A stretch of 12,186 nucleotides of DNA, taken from assembly GCA_030765245.1 (NCBI GenBank), contig JAVCCX010000022.1:1-12186 (forward strand), in the 5' to 3' direction. Below are positions 1 to 5,601 of the stretch, piece after piece. Numbering within the stretch: position 1 is the stretch's first letter; each line of letters opens with the position of its first letter. Under the pieces are notes generated by a model that was not told the DNA's origin, searched no databases, and was given only the letters and a program-made list of their open reading frames with translations. Position numbers and translations under genes: made by a program. This stretch comes from Candidatus Zophobacter franzmannii (lineage in GTDB: Bacteria; Cloacimonadota; Cloacimonadia; Cloacimonadales; JAFGVF01).

Positions 1-118
1 AGCTTCATCTCTTTCTCCTGCGACTGATGGACTTGCACCGTAAGGAGCTATTGAATGTATTCTGGGAAATGATGCTTTAGCTTCATCTCTTTCTCCAGCG
101 CCGGATGGACTTGCACTA
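1..118. repeat. Two copies of a ~38-bp direct repeat, 78 bp apart
   Basis: Bases 1-38 and 79-116 are the same sequence with a few substitutions (both begin AGCTTCATCTCTTTCTCC and end GGACTTGCAC). The offset is 78 bp, a multiple of three. Read on the minus strand, the segment is open in one frame and gives a 26-residue periodic peptide containing GERDEA in both copies. The array continues beyond the left window edge, so its full length is unknown. No ATG and no convincing Shine-Dalgarno site precede the open frame within the window. It could be the start of a repeat-rich reading frame or simply a noncoding tandem repeat that happens to be open. Confidence 0.7.
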
Positions 119-208
119 TAATACCATTCCCGCCCCACACTTCGTTGCGGTGCAGGTCTGGCATTAATTGGGTACTGGAACTTAGTAGTTGCTCGCCTTC
201 GGCTTGCG

Positions 209-434
209 AGCTATGGGCACAAGCAGGATGCGTGCCCTACAACAAGACTCGACCAAGCTGGTCGAGCTACAACAAGACTCGACCAAGCTGGTCGAGCTAC
301 ATCAAGACTCGACCAAGCTGGTCGAGCTACAACAAGACTCGACCTGGCAGGTCGAGCTACAGAAAGACTCGACCAAGCAGGTCGAGTCTTGATGTAGGGC
401 ACGCATCCTGCTTGCCCATAGCTCGGAGAGCTAT
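209..434. repeat. Compound palindrome: long inverted arms enclosing tandem hairpins
   Basis: Bases 209-254 and 380-423 are near-perfect reverse complements. The differences are a 2-nt length difference (AAGCAGG side versus TTGCCC side) and one mismatch near 242/392. Between and partly within these arms lie five 30-bp units (241-390), each a hairpin by itself. Just outside, 418-424 pairs perfectly with 428-434 (ATAGCTC/GAGCTAT, 3-nt loop), and 191-196 pairs with 206-211 (GCTCGC/GCGAGC). The whole block could fold as a cruciform or branched RNA. Reading frames on both strands here give only repetitive peptides (KTRPSWSSY-like) and are most likely by-products of the repeat. It resembles intergenic palindromic repeat families such as REP/BIME or MITE-like elements. 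No target-site duplication was found. Confidence 0.85.
241..390. repeat. Five 30-bp tandem repeats, each a self-complementary hairpin
   Basis: Units begin at 241, 271, 301, 331 and 361 and are exactly 30 bp long. The core of the first three is CTCGACCA-AGC-TGGTCGAG, an 8-bp perfect stem with a 3-nt loop. In unit 4 the loop side changes to CCTGGCAGG and in unit 5 to CCAAGCAGG, leaving a 7-bp stem. The last unit ends GTCGAGTCTT instead of GTCGAGCTAC, which completes the outer inverted arm. Each unit contains its own dyad and the spacing has no variable spacers, so this is not a CRISPR array. Confidence 0.95.
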
Positions 435-440
435 ATTATT

Positions 441-503
441 GGATTGCATCTACGCCAGTCTTCGCCAAATAGGCTACGCCCCGACAGGCAGTTGATGCAA
501 TCC
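441..503. repeat. Inverted repeat with 10-bp perfect arms
   Basis: GGATTGCATC at 441-450 is the exact reverse complement of GATGCAATCC at 494-503. The 43-nt interior contains related short words (TACGCC at 451-456, CTACGCC at 474-480). It lies between the compound palindrome and the riboswitch leader and looks like another intergenic repeat unit. A weak A/T hairpin (ACAAAAA at 511-517 with TTTTTGT at 521-527) follows it. Confidence 0.7.
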
Positions 504-527
504 TGCTTTTACAAAAACCTTTTTTGT

Positions 528-533
528 TTGACA
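528..533 (+). promoter_or_regulatory. Possible -35 element upstream of the TPP riboswitch
   Basis: TTGACA at 528-533 matches the sigma-70 -35 consensus and lies 54 bp before the first paired base of the riboswitch. No good -10 hexamer is found at 16-18 bp (AAGATT at 551-556 matches only 3 of 6), so this is a weak promoter call. The context CCTTTTTTGTTTGACA resembles the sequence before glyQ at 4587-4601. Confidence 0.3.
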
Positions 534-586
534 CTTAATCTCCAACTTGAAAGATTGAGTTAAGATCTTTGAGAAAGAATCACACG

Positions 587-670
587 CGTATTTTGGGGTG
601 CTGCCTTCTGGGTGGTTGAGATTAAACCCATCATACCTGATCCGGGTAATGCCGGCGTAGGGAAAATATG
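587..670 (+). promoter_or_regulatory. TPP (thiamine pyrophosphate) riboswitch aptamer
   Basis: The leader contains the conserved THI-element blocks in order: GGGGTGC at 595-601, a TGAG-type block at 617-620 (usually CTGAGA, here TTGAGA), and CCTGATCCGGGTAATGCCGG from 636, followed by CGTAGGGAA. The closing P1 helix is clear: 587-594 (CGTATTTT) pairs with 663-670 (AAAATATG) through eight base pairs, one of them G-T. TPP riboswitches bind thiamine pyrophosphate and normally repress thiamine synthesis or uptake genes. Here an intrinsic terminator begins 15 nt after P1, and the next gene is a TonB-dependent receptor. This supports transcriptional attenuation of thiamine uptake. Confidence 0.95.
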
Positions 671-685
671 TTAGAATAAATATTT

Positions 686-719
686 AGACCATCACGCCTC
701 GGCGGGATGGTCTTTTTTT
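686..719 (+). terminator. Intrinsic terminator forming the riboswitch expression platform
   Basis: Bases 686-693 (AGACCATC) pair with 706-713 (GATGGTCT). Inside this stem, CGC at 695-697 can pair with GCG at 702-704, and seven T residues run from 713 to 719. It sits directly after the TPP aptamer and 50 bp before the receptor start codon, the usual arrangement of a ligand-induced OFF switch. Bases 651-658 of the aptamer's 3' conserved part can pair with 694-698 plus 701-703 of the terminator (eight pairs with a 2-nt bulge), giving a candidate antiterminator when TPP is absent. That alternative pairing is inferred by eye. Confidence 0.85.
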
Positions 720-769
720 GATTCCGCATATTTTTCTCTTCAATCTCATGAGAAATTGATGGAGGAAAA

Positions 770-3229
770 ATGAAAAAGAAACTCGTAATTATGACAATGC
801 TGTTAGTGGGTATAATCTCACTCTGTTCTGCTCTGACTCTTAAGGGAGTCGTTGTTGACAAGACTACAGGCTCACCTGTAGAAAACGCTATTATTTCAAA
901 TAGCTCTGATGATATGATGTCCGACTCAGATGGCAAATTCAAGCTTGAGAACACCGGAACTATCTCAATTAAAAGAATGGGATATGTTGAACTTGAAGCT
1001 AAACTTAAACCTAATCAAGAGTATGTTAAAGTAGAGCTTGAACGCAAATCGGTTGAGCTTTCAGGTATCAAGGTATCGACCACTCGTGTAACTACAAAGA
1101 ACTCTCCTATTACCTTTACTAATATTGAGCAGGAAGAGATTCTCGAAGAGAGCTACGGTCAGGATATACCGCTTCTTATCAACGATGTTCCTAATCTGCA
1201 TACCTATTCTGAAGCAGGTTCTGCGCTTGGTTATTCCCATATGAAAGTGCGTGGATTCGACGAGAAAAGAATTGGTGTAATGGTTAACGGGATTCCCTTC
1301 AATGACCCTGAAGACCACTCTGTATATTGGGTGAATATGCCTGATCTTGCTGAGAGTGTTGAGAATATTCAGTTCCAGAAAGGCGTTGGCAACTCTCAAT
1401 ATGGTGTTTCCACTTTTGGTGGTTCACTTAACCTAATGACAAATAGTCTTAACAATCCCTATTTTGCAGAGATTACGACTAACTATAGCAGCTACAATAC
1501 TTGGAAATATAGCGCTAAGGTTTCAACAGATATTGGTAAGAGATTCAAGACTAACATTCGTTTCTCTCAGATGGCATCGGATGGTTATCGTGATAACTCC
1601 GGCTCTGAGATGTGGTCATATTTCTTCAACCTTTCATATGTAGCTGACAATAATGTAACAGAATTCAACACATACGGTGGTAAAGAGATAACTCATGCCT
1701 CATGGTATGCTTCTCCTGAAGCTGAACTCGATGCAAATCCTCAATACAATCAAGTAACTTATGATAACGAAATTGATAATTTCTCTCAGCCACACTATGA
1801 ACTTCATAATCGCTGGAGAGTCAACGATAAGCTTTTATGGCAGAATACAGCCTTTTATATTCGTGGCGAAGGGTTTTATGAGCAGTTGAAAGAGGGCAAA
1901 GACCTATATTACTACTCACTCTCTGATGAAGATGATGACTCAGAAGCAGACATTATTCGCCAGAAATTGGTAACAAAGAACCACTATGGTCTTATCTCTA
2001 ATCTCTTATGGACACATCCTATGGGTGAACTTACCTTTGGTACCTATCTCGCTATGTTTGATAGTGACCATTGGGGTGAAATAAAGAATGTTTCAAATGC
2101 TGTTGATGCAGATGAAAACTCAATTGATGTTACTTACTCCAAAGGACAAACATATCATCAGTATATGGGAAACAAAGACTACATGACATTCTACTTGAAT
2201 GAAAACTTTAACCTTACAGAGTCTCTTTCACTTATGGGTAATCTTCACTATCAGGGAATCAAATATAGCTTTGAACAGGAAGAGGTTGGCAACTTCACTG
2301 GTGAAAACCTACATAGTTATGAAGTTGAATATAGTTTTCTGAACCCACGCTTCGGGTTTAATTATGAGGTTATGGAAGATTTTAACCTCTATGGTCATGT
2401 TTCTTTTGCTCAAAGAGAACCCGCAGATAATGAGATCTATAACACCTGGGACGATGCTTCTGATTTAGGCACTGCTCCTCTATTTGAGACTCAAACACCG
2501 ATCTATGACGCAGATGGAATCATTGTTCGCTATGAATGGGAAGATCCTGTTGTTAAACCTGAGAAGGTTATCAACTATGAGATTGGTCATAGAGCAGAGA
2601 TTAGAGGTTGGAATATTGAAACCGCTCTCTTCTGGATGGATTTCTCTGATGAGATTGTTCGCTTTGGTGGTGTTGATTCTGATGGTTATCCAATAAACGG
2701 AAATGCTGATCAAACAATTCATCGTGGAGTTGAGTTATCATTGAAAAAGGAATTCTTTAATAGTATTAAAATCTCAACCAATGTGTCACTTAATGACAAT
2801 TACTTTAATGACATGAAAGTGACCGGTACAACCGAATCAAGCAATGGGCAAGATTCTACCTATGTTGCTTTTGACTATACCGGCAACAAGATTGCTAACT
2901 TCCCTGATGTCCTCGCTAATGCGAAAGCGAGCTATACATGGAGATGGATTACAGCTTCATGTGAGTATAAATATGTTGGTCAGCAGTATCTTGATAATAC
3001 TCAGAATCCTGACAGGAGAATCCCTGAATACAGTCTCGTTAATGCAGGACTGAATGTTAAACTACCTGGCTACAGTATCTTTAAAACAACATCATTAACC
3101 TTCAATGTGAATAATGTACTTGATAAGACTTACTACACAGATGGTTATTATGATGCTTGGAATGGTGGAAATCATTATTGGATTGGTTCAGAACGCAACT
3201 TCATGGTTGGCTTCAGAGCCGGGATTTAG
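770..3229 (+). CDS. TonB-dependent outer-membrane receptor, probably for thiamine
   Basis: This 819-aa protein is of normal length for a TonB-dependent receptor. A signal peptide covers about residues 1-21 (MKKKLVIMTMLLVGIISLCS). A carboxypeptidase-D-regulatory-like beta domain covers about 23-92 (LKGVVVDKTTGSPVENA). The plug follows at about 110-226, with MKVRGFDEKRIGVMVNGIPF and a KGVGNSQYGVSTFGGSLNL segment typical of the family, and then a long aromatic-rich beta-barrel to the C-terminus. Such receptors import scarce nutrients using TonB-ExbBD energy. The TPP riboswitch directly upstream points to thiamine or a related compound; thiamine-regulated receptors of this kind (called OMR1) have been predicted in Bacteroidetes from the same context. 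GGAGG at 761-765 supports the start. The barrel ends in GFRAGI rather than a terminal Phe or Trp. Substrate is inferred from regulation only. Confidence 0.9.
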   Translation: MKKKLVIMTMLLVGIISLCSALTLKGVVVDKTTGSPVENAIISNSSDDMMSDSDGKFKLENTGTISIKRMGYVELEAKLKPNQEYVKVELERKSVELSGIKVSTTRVTTKNSPITFTNIEQEEILEESYGQDIPLLINDVPNLHTYSEAGSALGYSHMKVRGFDEKRIGVMVNGIPFNDPEDHSVYWVNMPDLAESVENIQFQKGVGNSQYGVSTFGGSLNLMTNSLNNPYFAEITTNYSSYNTWKYSAKVSTDIGKRFKTNIRFSQMASDGYRDNSGSEMWSYFFNLSYVADNNVTEFNTYGGKEITHASWYASPEAELDANPQYNQVTYDNEIDNFSQPHYELHNRWRVNDKLLWQNTAFYIRGEGFYEQLKEGKDLYYYSLSDEDDDSEADIIRQKLVTKNHYGLISNLLWTHPMGELTFGTYLAMFDSDHWGEIKNVSNAVDADENSIDVTYSKGQTYHQYMGNKDYMTFYLNENFNLTESLSLMGNLHYQGIKYSFEQEEVGNFTGENLHSYEVEYSFLNPRFGFNYEVMEDFNLYGHVSFAQREPADNEIYNTWDDASDLGTAPLFETQTPIYDADGIIVRYEWEDPVVKPEKVINYEIGHRAEIRGWNIETALFWMDFSDEIVRFGGVDSDGYPINGNADQTIHRGVELSLKKEFFNSIKISTNVSLNDNYFNDMKVTGTTESSNGQDSTYVAFDYTGNKIANFPDVLANAKASYTWRWITASCEYKYVGQQYLDNTQNPDRRIPEYSLVNAGLNVKLPGYSIFKTTSLTFNVNNVLDKTYYTDGYYDAWNGGNHYWIGSERNFMVGFRAGI

Positions 3230-3238
3230 CTGTTATAG

Positions 3239-3263
3239 GGGTAGGTCTTGAACCTACCCTTAA
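3239..3263 (+). terminator. Weak terminator-like hairpin after the TonB receptor
   Basis: GGGTAGGT at 3239-3246 pairs perfectly with ACCTACCC at 3252-3259 around a 5-nt loop, 9 nt after the receptor stop codon. Only TTAATTT follows, so termination may be partial and some read-through to ykoE is possible. Confidence 0.5.
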
Positions 3264-3272
3264 TTTACCTAA

Positions 3273-3316
3273 CCTTTACCTTTCAAATGGTCCTTAGACC
3301 TTTGAAATGGTGAAGG
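3273..3316. repeat. Imperfect inverted repeat (long hairpin) in the TonB receptor-ykoE gap
   Basis: TTTCAAA at 3281-3287 pairs with TTTGAAA at 3301-3307. Inside, after one unpaired T, GGTC (3289-3292) pairs with GACC (3297-3300) around CTTA. Outside, after a bulged A at 3308, ACC (3278-3280) pairs with GGT (3309-3311) and CCTTT (3273-3277) with GAAGG (3312-3316, one G-T). About 19 pairs form with only bulges. There is no T-run, so it is not a terminator; it may stabilise mRNA or be a repeat remnant. Confidence 0.6.
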
Positions 3317-3331
3317 GGATAGCCTAATCGG

Positions 3332-3428
3332 TTATGGAGTGCATCGACTATGTCGATGCTTAACAACCCATCGACTGTGTCGGTGCTGTTTGAATATTAT
3401 GAACTGACACAGTCAGCTCACTCCATAA
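3332..3428. repeat. Compound palindrome with hairpins inside an outer inverted repeat
   Basis: The outer arms TTATGGAGTG (3332-3341) and CACTCCATAA (3419-3428) are perfect reverse complements. Inside are GCATCGAC/GTCGATGC (3341-3348 with 3352-3359, 3-nt loop), a variant copy CATCGAC/GTCGGTG (3369-3375 with 3379-3385), and CTGAC/GTCAG (3404-3408 with 3412-3416). GACTGTGTC at 3373-3381 also pairs perfectly with GACACAGTC at 3406-3414, so the second and third hairpins can merge into one longer stem. The stem core CGAC...GTCG is shared with the 30-bp units at 241-390. It lies 32 bp before the ykoE start codon. Confidence 0.75.
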
Positions 3429-3460
3429 AGGGACGAAGAAAAACATAGATAAGAGGAATT

Positions 3461-4027
3461 ATGAAAAAACTAAAGCTTTCAGAGATAATATTTATAACTG
3501 TGGTATCCACAGCGATGGGTGTCTTTTGGTGGGGTTATACCTTCATCTATGACATTATCTCACCCATACTGAAACCAATGGGATTAGAAAACCTGATGTC
3601 AGGAGTTTGGTTAATGGGTGCAGTCTTCTTCCCGTTTATAATCCGTAAACCCGGTAGTGCAATCCTGGGTGAAACCGTTGCTGCATTTGTTCAGGGTTTC
3701 ATTGCAAGATGGGGTGTTGTATCTATTGTCTGGGGTTTTGGACAGAGTATCCTCGTAGAGCTATTCTTTCTAATGTTAGGTTACAAACGCTGGAATATTG
3801 CAGTTCTCATGATTGCAGCTATGATCTCAGGTATAAGCTCATTCCTTCTCTCATTTGTCTATGAGAAATGGTGGACACTCACAGTTGGCTATAATATTAA
3901 GCAGGTCATCTGCTTTGTCATTAGTGGTGTTGTCTTTGCCGGTATTTTCAGTATGTTTGTTGCAAATAGACTAAAGAAAACAGGCATCTTGAATCAGTTC
4001 GAGATAGTTCTGGATGATTTAAGATAG
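3461..4027 (+). CDS. ykoE: YkoE-like ECF transporter substrate-binding (S) component
   Basis: This is a 188-aa integral membrane protein with about six hydrophobic segments (roughly 9-30, 48-62, 68-85, 92-108, 112-133, 145-170). It contains the stretch IIRKPGSAILGETVAA at 60-75, followed by WGFGQSILVELFF at 91-103, which I recognise from YkoE. YkoE is the S component of YkoEDC and is thought to bind thiamine or hydroxymethylpyrimidine; it works with an ECF ATPase (YkoD) and T subunit (YkoC), neither of which is encoded in this window. The length is typical of the family. AGAGGA at 3452-3457 supports the ATG. It follows the riboswitch-controlled receptor on the same strand after a 231-bp structured gap, and there is no second riboswitch. 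I infer it carries thiamine or a precursor across the inner membrane after uptake by the receptor. Confidence 0.8.
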   Translation: MKKLKLSEIIFITVVSTAMGVFWWGYTFIYDIISPILKPMGLENLMSGVWLMGAVFFPFIIRKPGSAILGETVAAFVQGFIARWGVVSIVWGFGQSILVELFFLMLGYKRWNIAVLMIAAMISGISSFLLSFVYEKWWTLTVGYNIKQVICFVISGVVFAGIFSMFVANRLKKTGILNQFEIVLDDLR

Positions 4028-4040
4028 ATATAATTAATTC

Positions 4041-4160
4041 CGTACTGCGACTCTCCAGAGTTGCTGTGTAAGCTGTGCTTGCATCTCTTTACATTCGGAT
4101 TCAACTACTGCACTAGAACAGCTCTTCGAGCTGTGTGCAAGCGAGGACCCTCGCACTACG
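4041..4160. repeat. Compound palindrome between convergent ykoE and the DUF3147-like gene
   Basis: The outer arms CGTACTGCG (4041-4049) and CGCACTACG (4152-4160) pair with a single mismatch. Nested inside are GCTTGCA/TGCAAGC (4077-4083 with 4136-4142), a perfect ACAGCTC-TTC-GAGCTGT hairpin (4118-4134) and a GCGAG/CTCGC hairpin (4141-4145 with 4150-4154). GCGACTC/GAGTTGC (from 4047) adds a left-hand hairpin with one G-T pair. The layout resembles the compound palindromes at 209-434 and 3332-3428. It lies between the 3' ends of two converging genes and may help stop transcription, although it has no T-run. Confidence 0.65.
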
Positions 4161-4175
4161 AAAGAAGAAGGATGT

Positions 4176-4529
4176 CTATATCTTATCAATCACATTGAAG
4201 TATTGGAGTATCTTCACCATAATGAAGTAGAACACTATCATTACTCCTGCTGAGATGCCAAAGGAGCTCCAAAAAGCAACTCCCTTCTTCAAGAGAATAG
4301 GGAAGATAACAAAGAATAGGAGTGAGGGGATTACAAGCCAGAATATCGACTCTGAGAGTGCTATGATAGGTTTGATATCCTTGGTGTCCAGATATAGCCA
4401 GATAATGGCAAGAAATGAGACTAACGGAAGCGAGGCGAGGATGCCACCGACAATTGAAAAGCGTTTTGAAATCTCAGAGATTAAAACAATGATCACAGCT
4501 GAGATGAGTGTTTTTATGGCAAATTGCAT
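4176..4529 (-). CDS. DUF3147-like small integral membrane protein
   Basis: This 117-aa protein is strongly hydrophobic, with about four membrane segments (near residues 3-19, 26-46, 60-81 and 85-107). The arrangement KRFSIVGGILASLPLVSFLA followed by IIWLYLDTKD resembles DUF3147 proteins, which are short predicted inner-membrane proteins without a known function. AGGAG lies just upstream of the ATG on the minus strand (GATTAGGAGTATAAATG). The gene is convergent to ykoE and divergent from glyQ, so it is probably transcribed alone. Family membership is from memory of the conserved 'GG-ilaslPl-s-laiiWLY' pattern. A role in thiamine uptake is not indicated. Confidence 0.7.
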   Translation of the reverse strand: MQFAIKTLISAVIIVLISEISKRFSIVGGILASLPLVSFLAIIWLYLDTKDIKPIIALSESIFWLVIPSLLFFVIFPILLKKGVAFWSSFGISAGVMIVFYFIMVKILQYFNVIDKI

Positions 4530-4595
4530 TTATACTCCTAATCTTTTCAGCTATCCGGGGGGTAAGTATTGGCTGTGTCAAGCATTCCTTTTTTG

Positions 4596-4623
4596 TTGAC
4601 AGTATAAACCAGCCTTAAATTAT
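4596..4623 (+). promoter_or_regulatory. Candidate promoter for the glyQ group
   Basis: TTGACA at 4596-4601 is a perfect -35 hexamer. AATTAT at 4618-4623, 16 bp further on, matches TATAAT at 4 of 6 positions. It lies 34-61 bp before the glyQ ATG (4657). On the opposite strand a second TTGACA (4581-4576) points toward the DUF3147-like gene, but I find no convincing -10 for it. The call is moderate because the -10 is poor. Confidence 0.4.
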
Positions 4624-4656
4624 CAATTTTAATGATACAATAGATTTGGAGAAGTA

Positions 4657-5514
4657 ATGAACTTTCAAGATATAATACTTACCTTACAGAAATTCTGGGC
4701 TAAACAGGGATGTAGCATAATTCAACCCTATGATATGGAGATGGGTGCAGGGACTTTCCACCAGGCTACTTTCTTCGGTGCTCTTGGCAAGAAACCAACT
4801 GCCGTAGCCTATGCTCAACCATGCCGTAGGCCTAAAGATGGTCGTTATGGTGAGAACCCGAACCGTTTTCAGCACTTTTATCAATTCCAGACGGTGATAA
4901 AACCATCCCCTGAGAATATTCAAGATTTATATATCCAGAGCTTAATAGCTATTGGTATTGAGATTGAGAAACATGATATTCGTTTTGTAGAAGATGACTG
5001 GGAATCACCAACCCTCGGTGCCGGGGGACTTGGTTGGGAAGTCTGGTTAGATGGAATGGAGATTTCTCAGTTTACTTATTTTCAGCAAATTGGTGGCATG
5101 GATGTCTTTCCAATAGCTGTTGAGTTGACCTATGGACTTGAGCGTCTTGCGATGTATATCCAGAATGTGGCTGAGTACAGACAGCTTAAGTGGAATGATA
5201 ATACCCTATATAGCGAGATATTCTATCATAAAGAAGTAGAGTTCTCTAAATTTAACTTTGAACTTGCAGATGTGAAATCACTCTTTGCAAACTTCGAAGA
5301 TTATGAAAAACAATGTCACTTTCTGATTGAAAAGGATGTCGTATATCCGGCCTATGACTACCTGCTTAAATGCTCTCATGCTTTTAACCTACTTGATGCA
5401 AGAGGGGTTATTAGTGTAACAGAAAGAGCAGCGTATATTGGCAGAATCAGGACAATGGCAAAGAAATGTGCAGAGTTGTATACTACAAAGTATGAGACAA
5501 CTGATGATAAATAA
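4657..5514 (+). CDS. glyQ: Glycine--tRNA ligase alpha subunit
   Basis: This 285-aa protein is the catalytic alpha chain of the bacterial alpha2beta2 glycyl-tRNA synthetase, which charges tRNA-Gly with glycine using ATP in the cytoplasm. Recognisable class II segments include [13 protein letters not shown] (23-35), [17 protein letters not shown] (54-70), [13 protein letters not shown] (110-122), [19 protein letters not shown] (124-142) and the motif-3-like [12 protein letters not shown] (156-167). Length is slightly below the usual 290-300 residues and nothing essential looks lost. GGAG at 4648-4651 supports the ATG. The beta subunit glyS, commonly the next gene, is absent: an 87-bp gap leads instead to a nucleotidyltransferase-like protein. 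glyS must be elsewhere for this enzyme to work. Confidence 0.97.
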   Translation: MNFQDIILTLQKFWAKQGCSIIQPYDMEMGAGTFHQATFFGALGKKPTAVAYAQPCRRPKDGRYGENPNRFQHFYQFQTVIKPSPENIQDLYIQSLIAIGIEIEKHDIRFVEDDWESPTLGAGGLGWEVWLDGMEISQFTYFQQIGGMDVFPIAVELTYGLERLAMYIQNVAEYRQLKWNDNTLYSEIFYHKEVEFSKFNFELADVKSLFANFEDYEKQCHFLIEKDVVYPAYDYLLKCSHAFNLLDARGVISVTERAAYIGRIRTMAKKCAELYTTKYETTDDK

Positions 5515-5601
5515 GACTTCCAGTATTGGAAAGATAAATAGAACATCGTCTGATGACAAAGTCAATAGACCAATGAAGTATGAAACTCCAAAGGAGTAAC
5601 G

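Noticed and set aside
241..390. Possible CRISPR array
   Set aside because: Units are contiguous 30-bp repeats without distinct spacers, each unit is itself a hairpin, and no cas gene is nearby.
145..495. A 116-aa plus-strand frame (and overlapping frames on both strands) with KTRPSWSSY repeats
   Set aside because: The peptide is just the 30-bp hairpin array translated, the same region is open in several frames on both strands, and there is no convincing ribosome binding site. Treated as a by-product of the repeat.
744..753. TCTCATGAGA palindrome just upstream of the receptor ribosome site, considered as an operator
   Set aside because: A 10-bp palindrome is too short to call an operator alone, and regulation is already explained by the riboswitch.
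2480..3053. Open frames of 69-80 codons inside the TonB receptor
   Set aside because: They lie fully inside a well-supported receptor gene in other frames and lack protein-like features.
4553..4581. A minus-strand promoter for the DUF3147-like gene from TTGACA at 4581-4576
   Set aside because: No acceptable -10 hexamer lies 15-19 bp downstream; the -35-like match alone is not enough.
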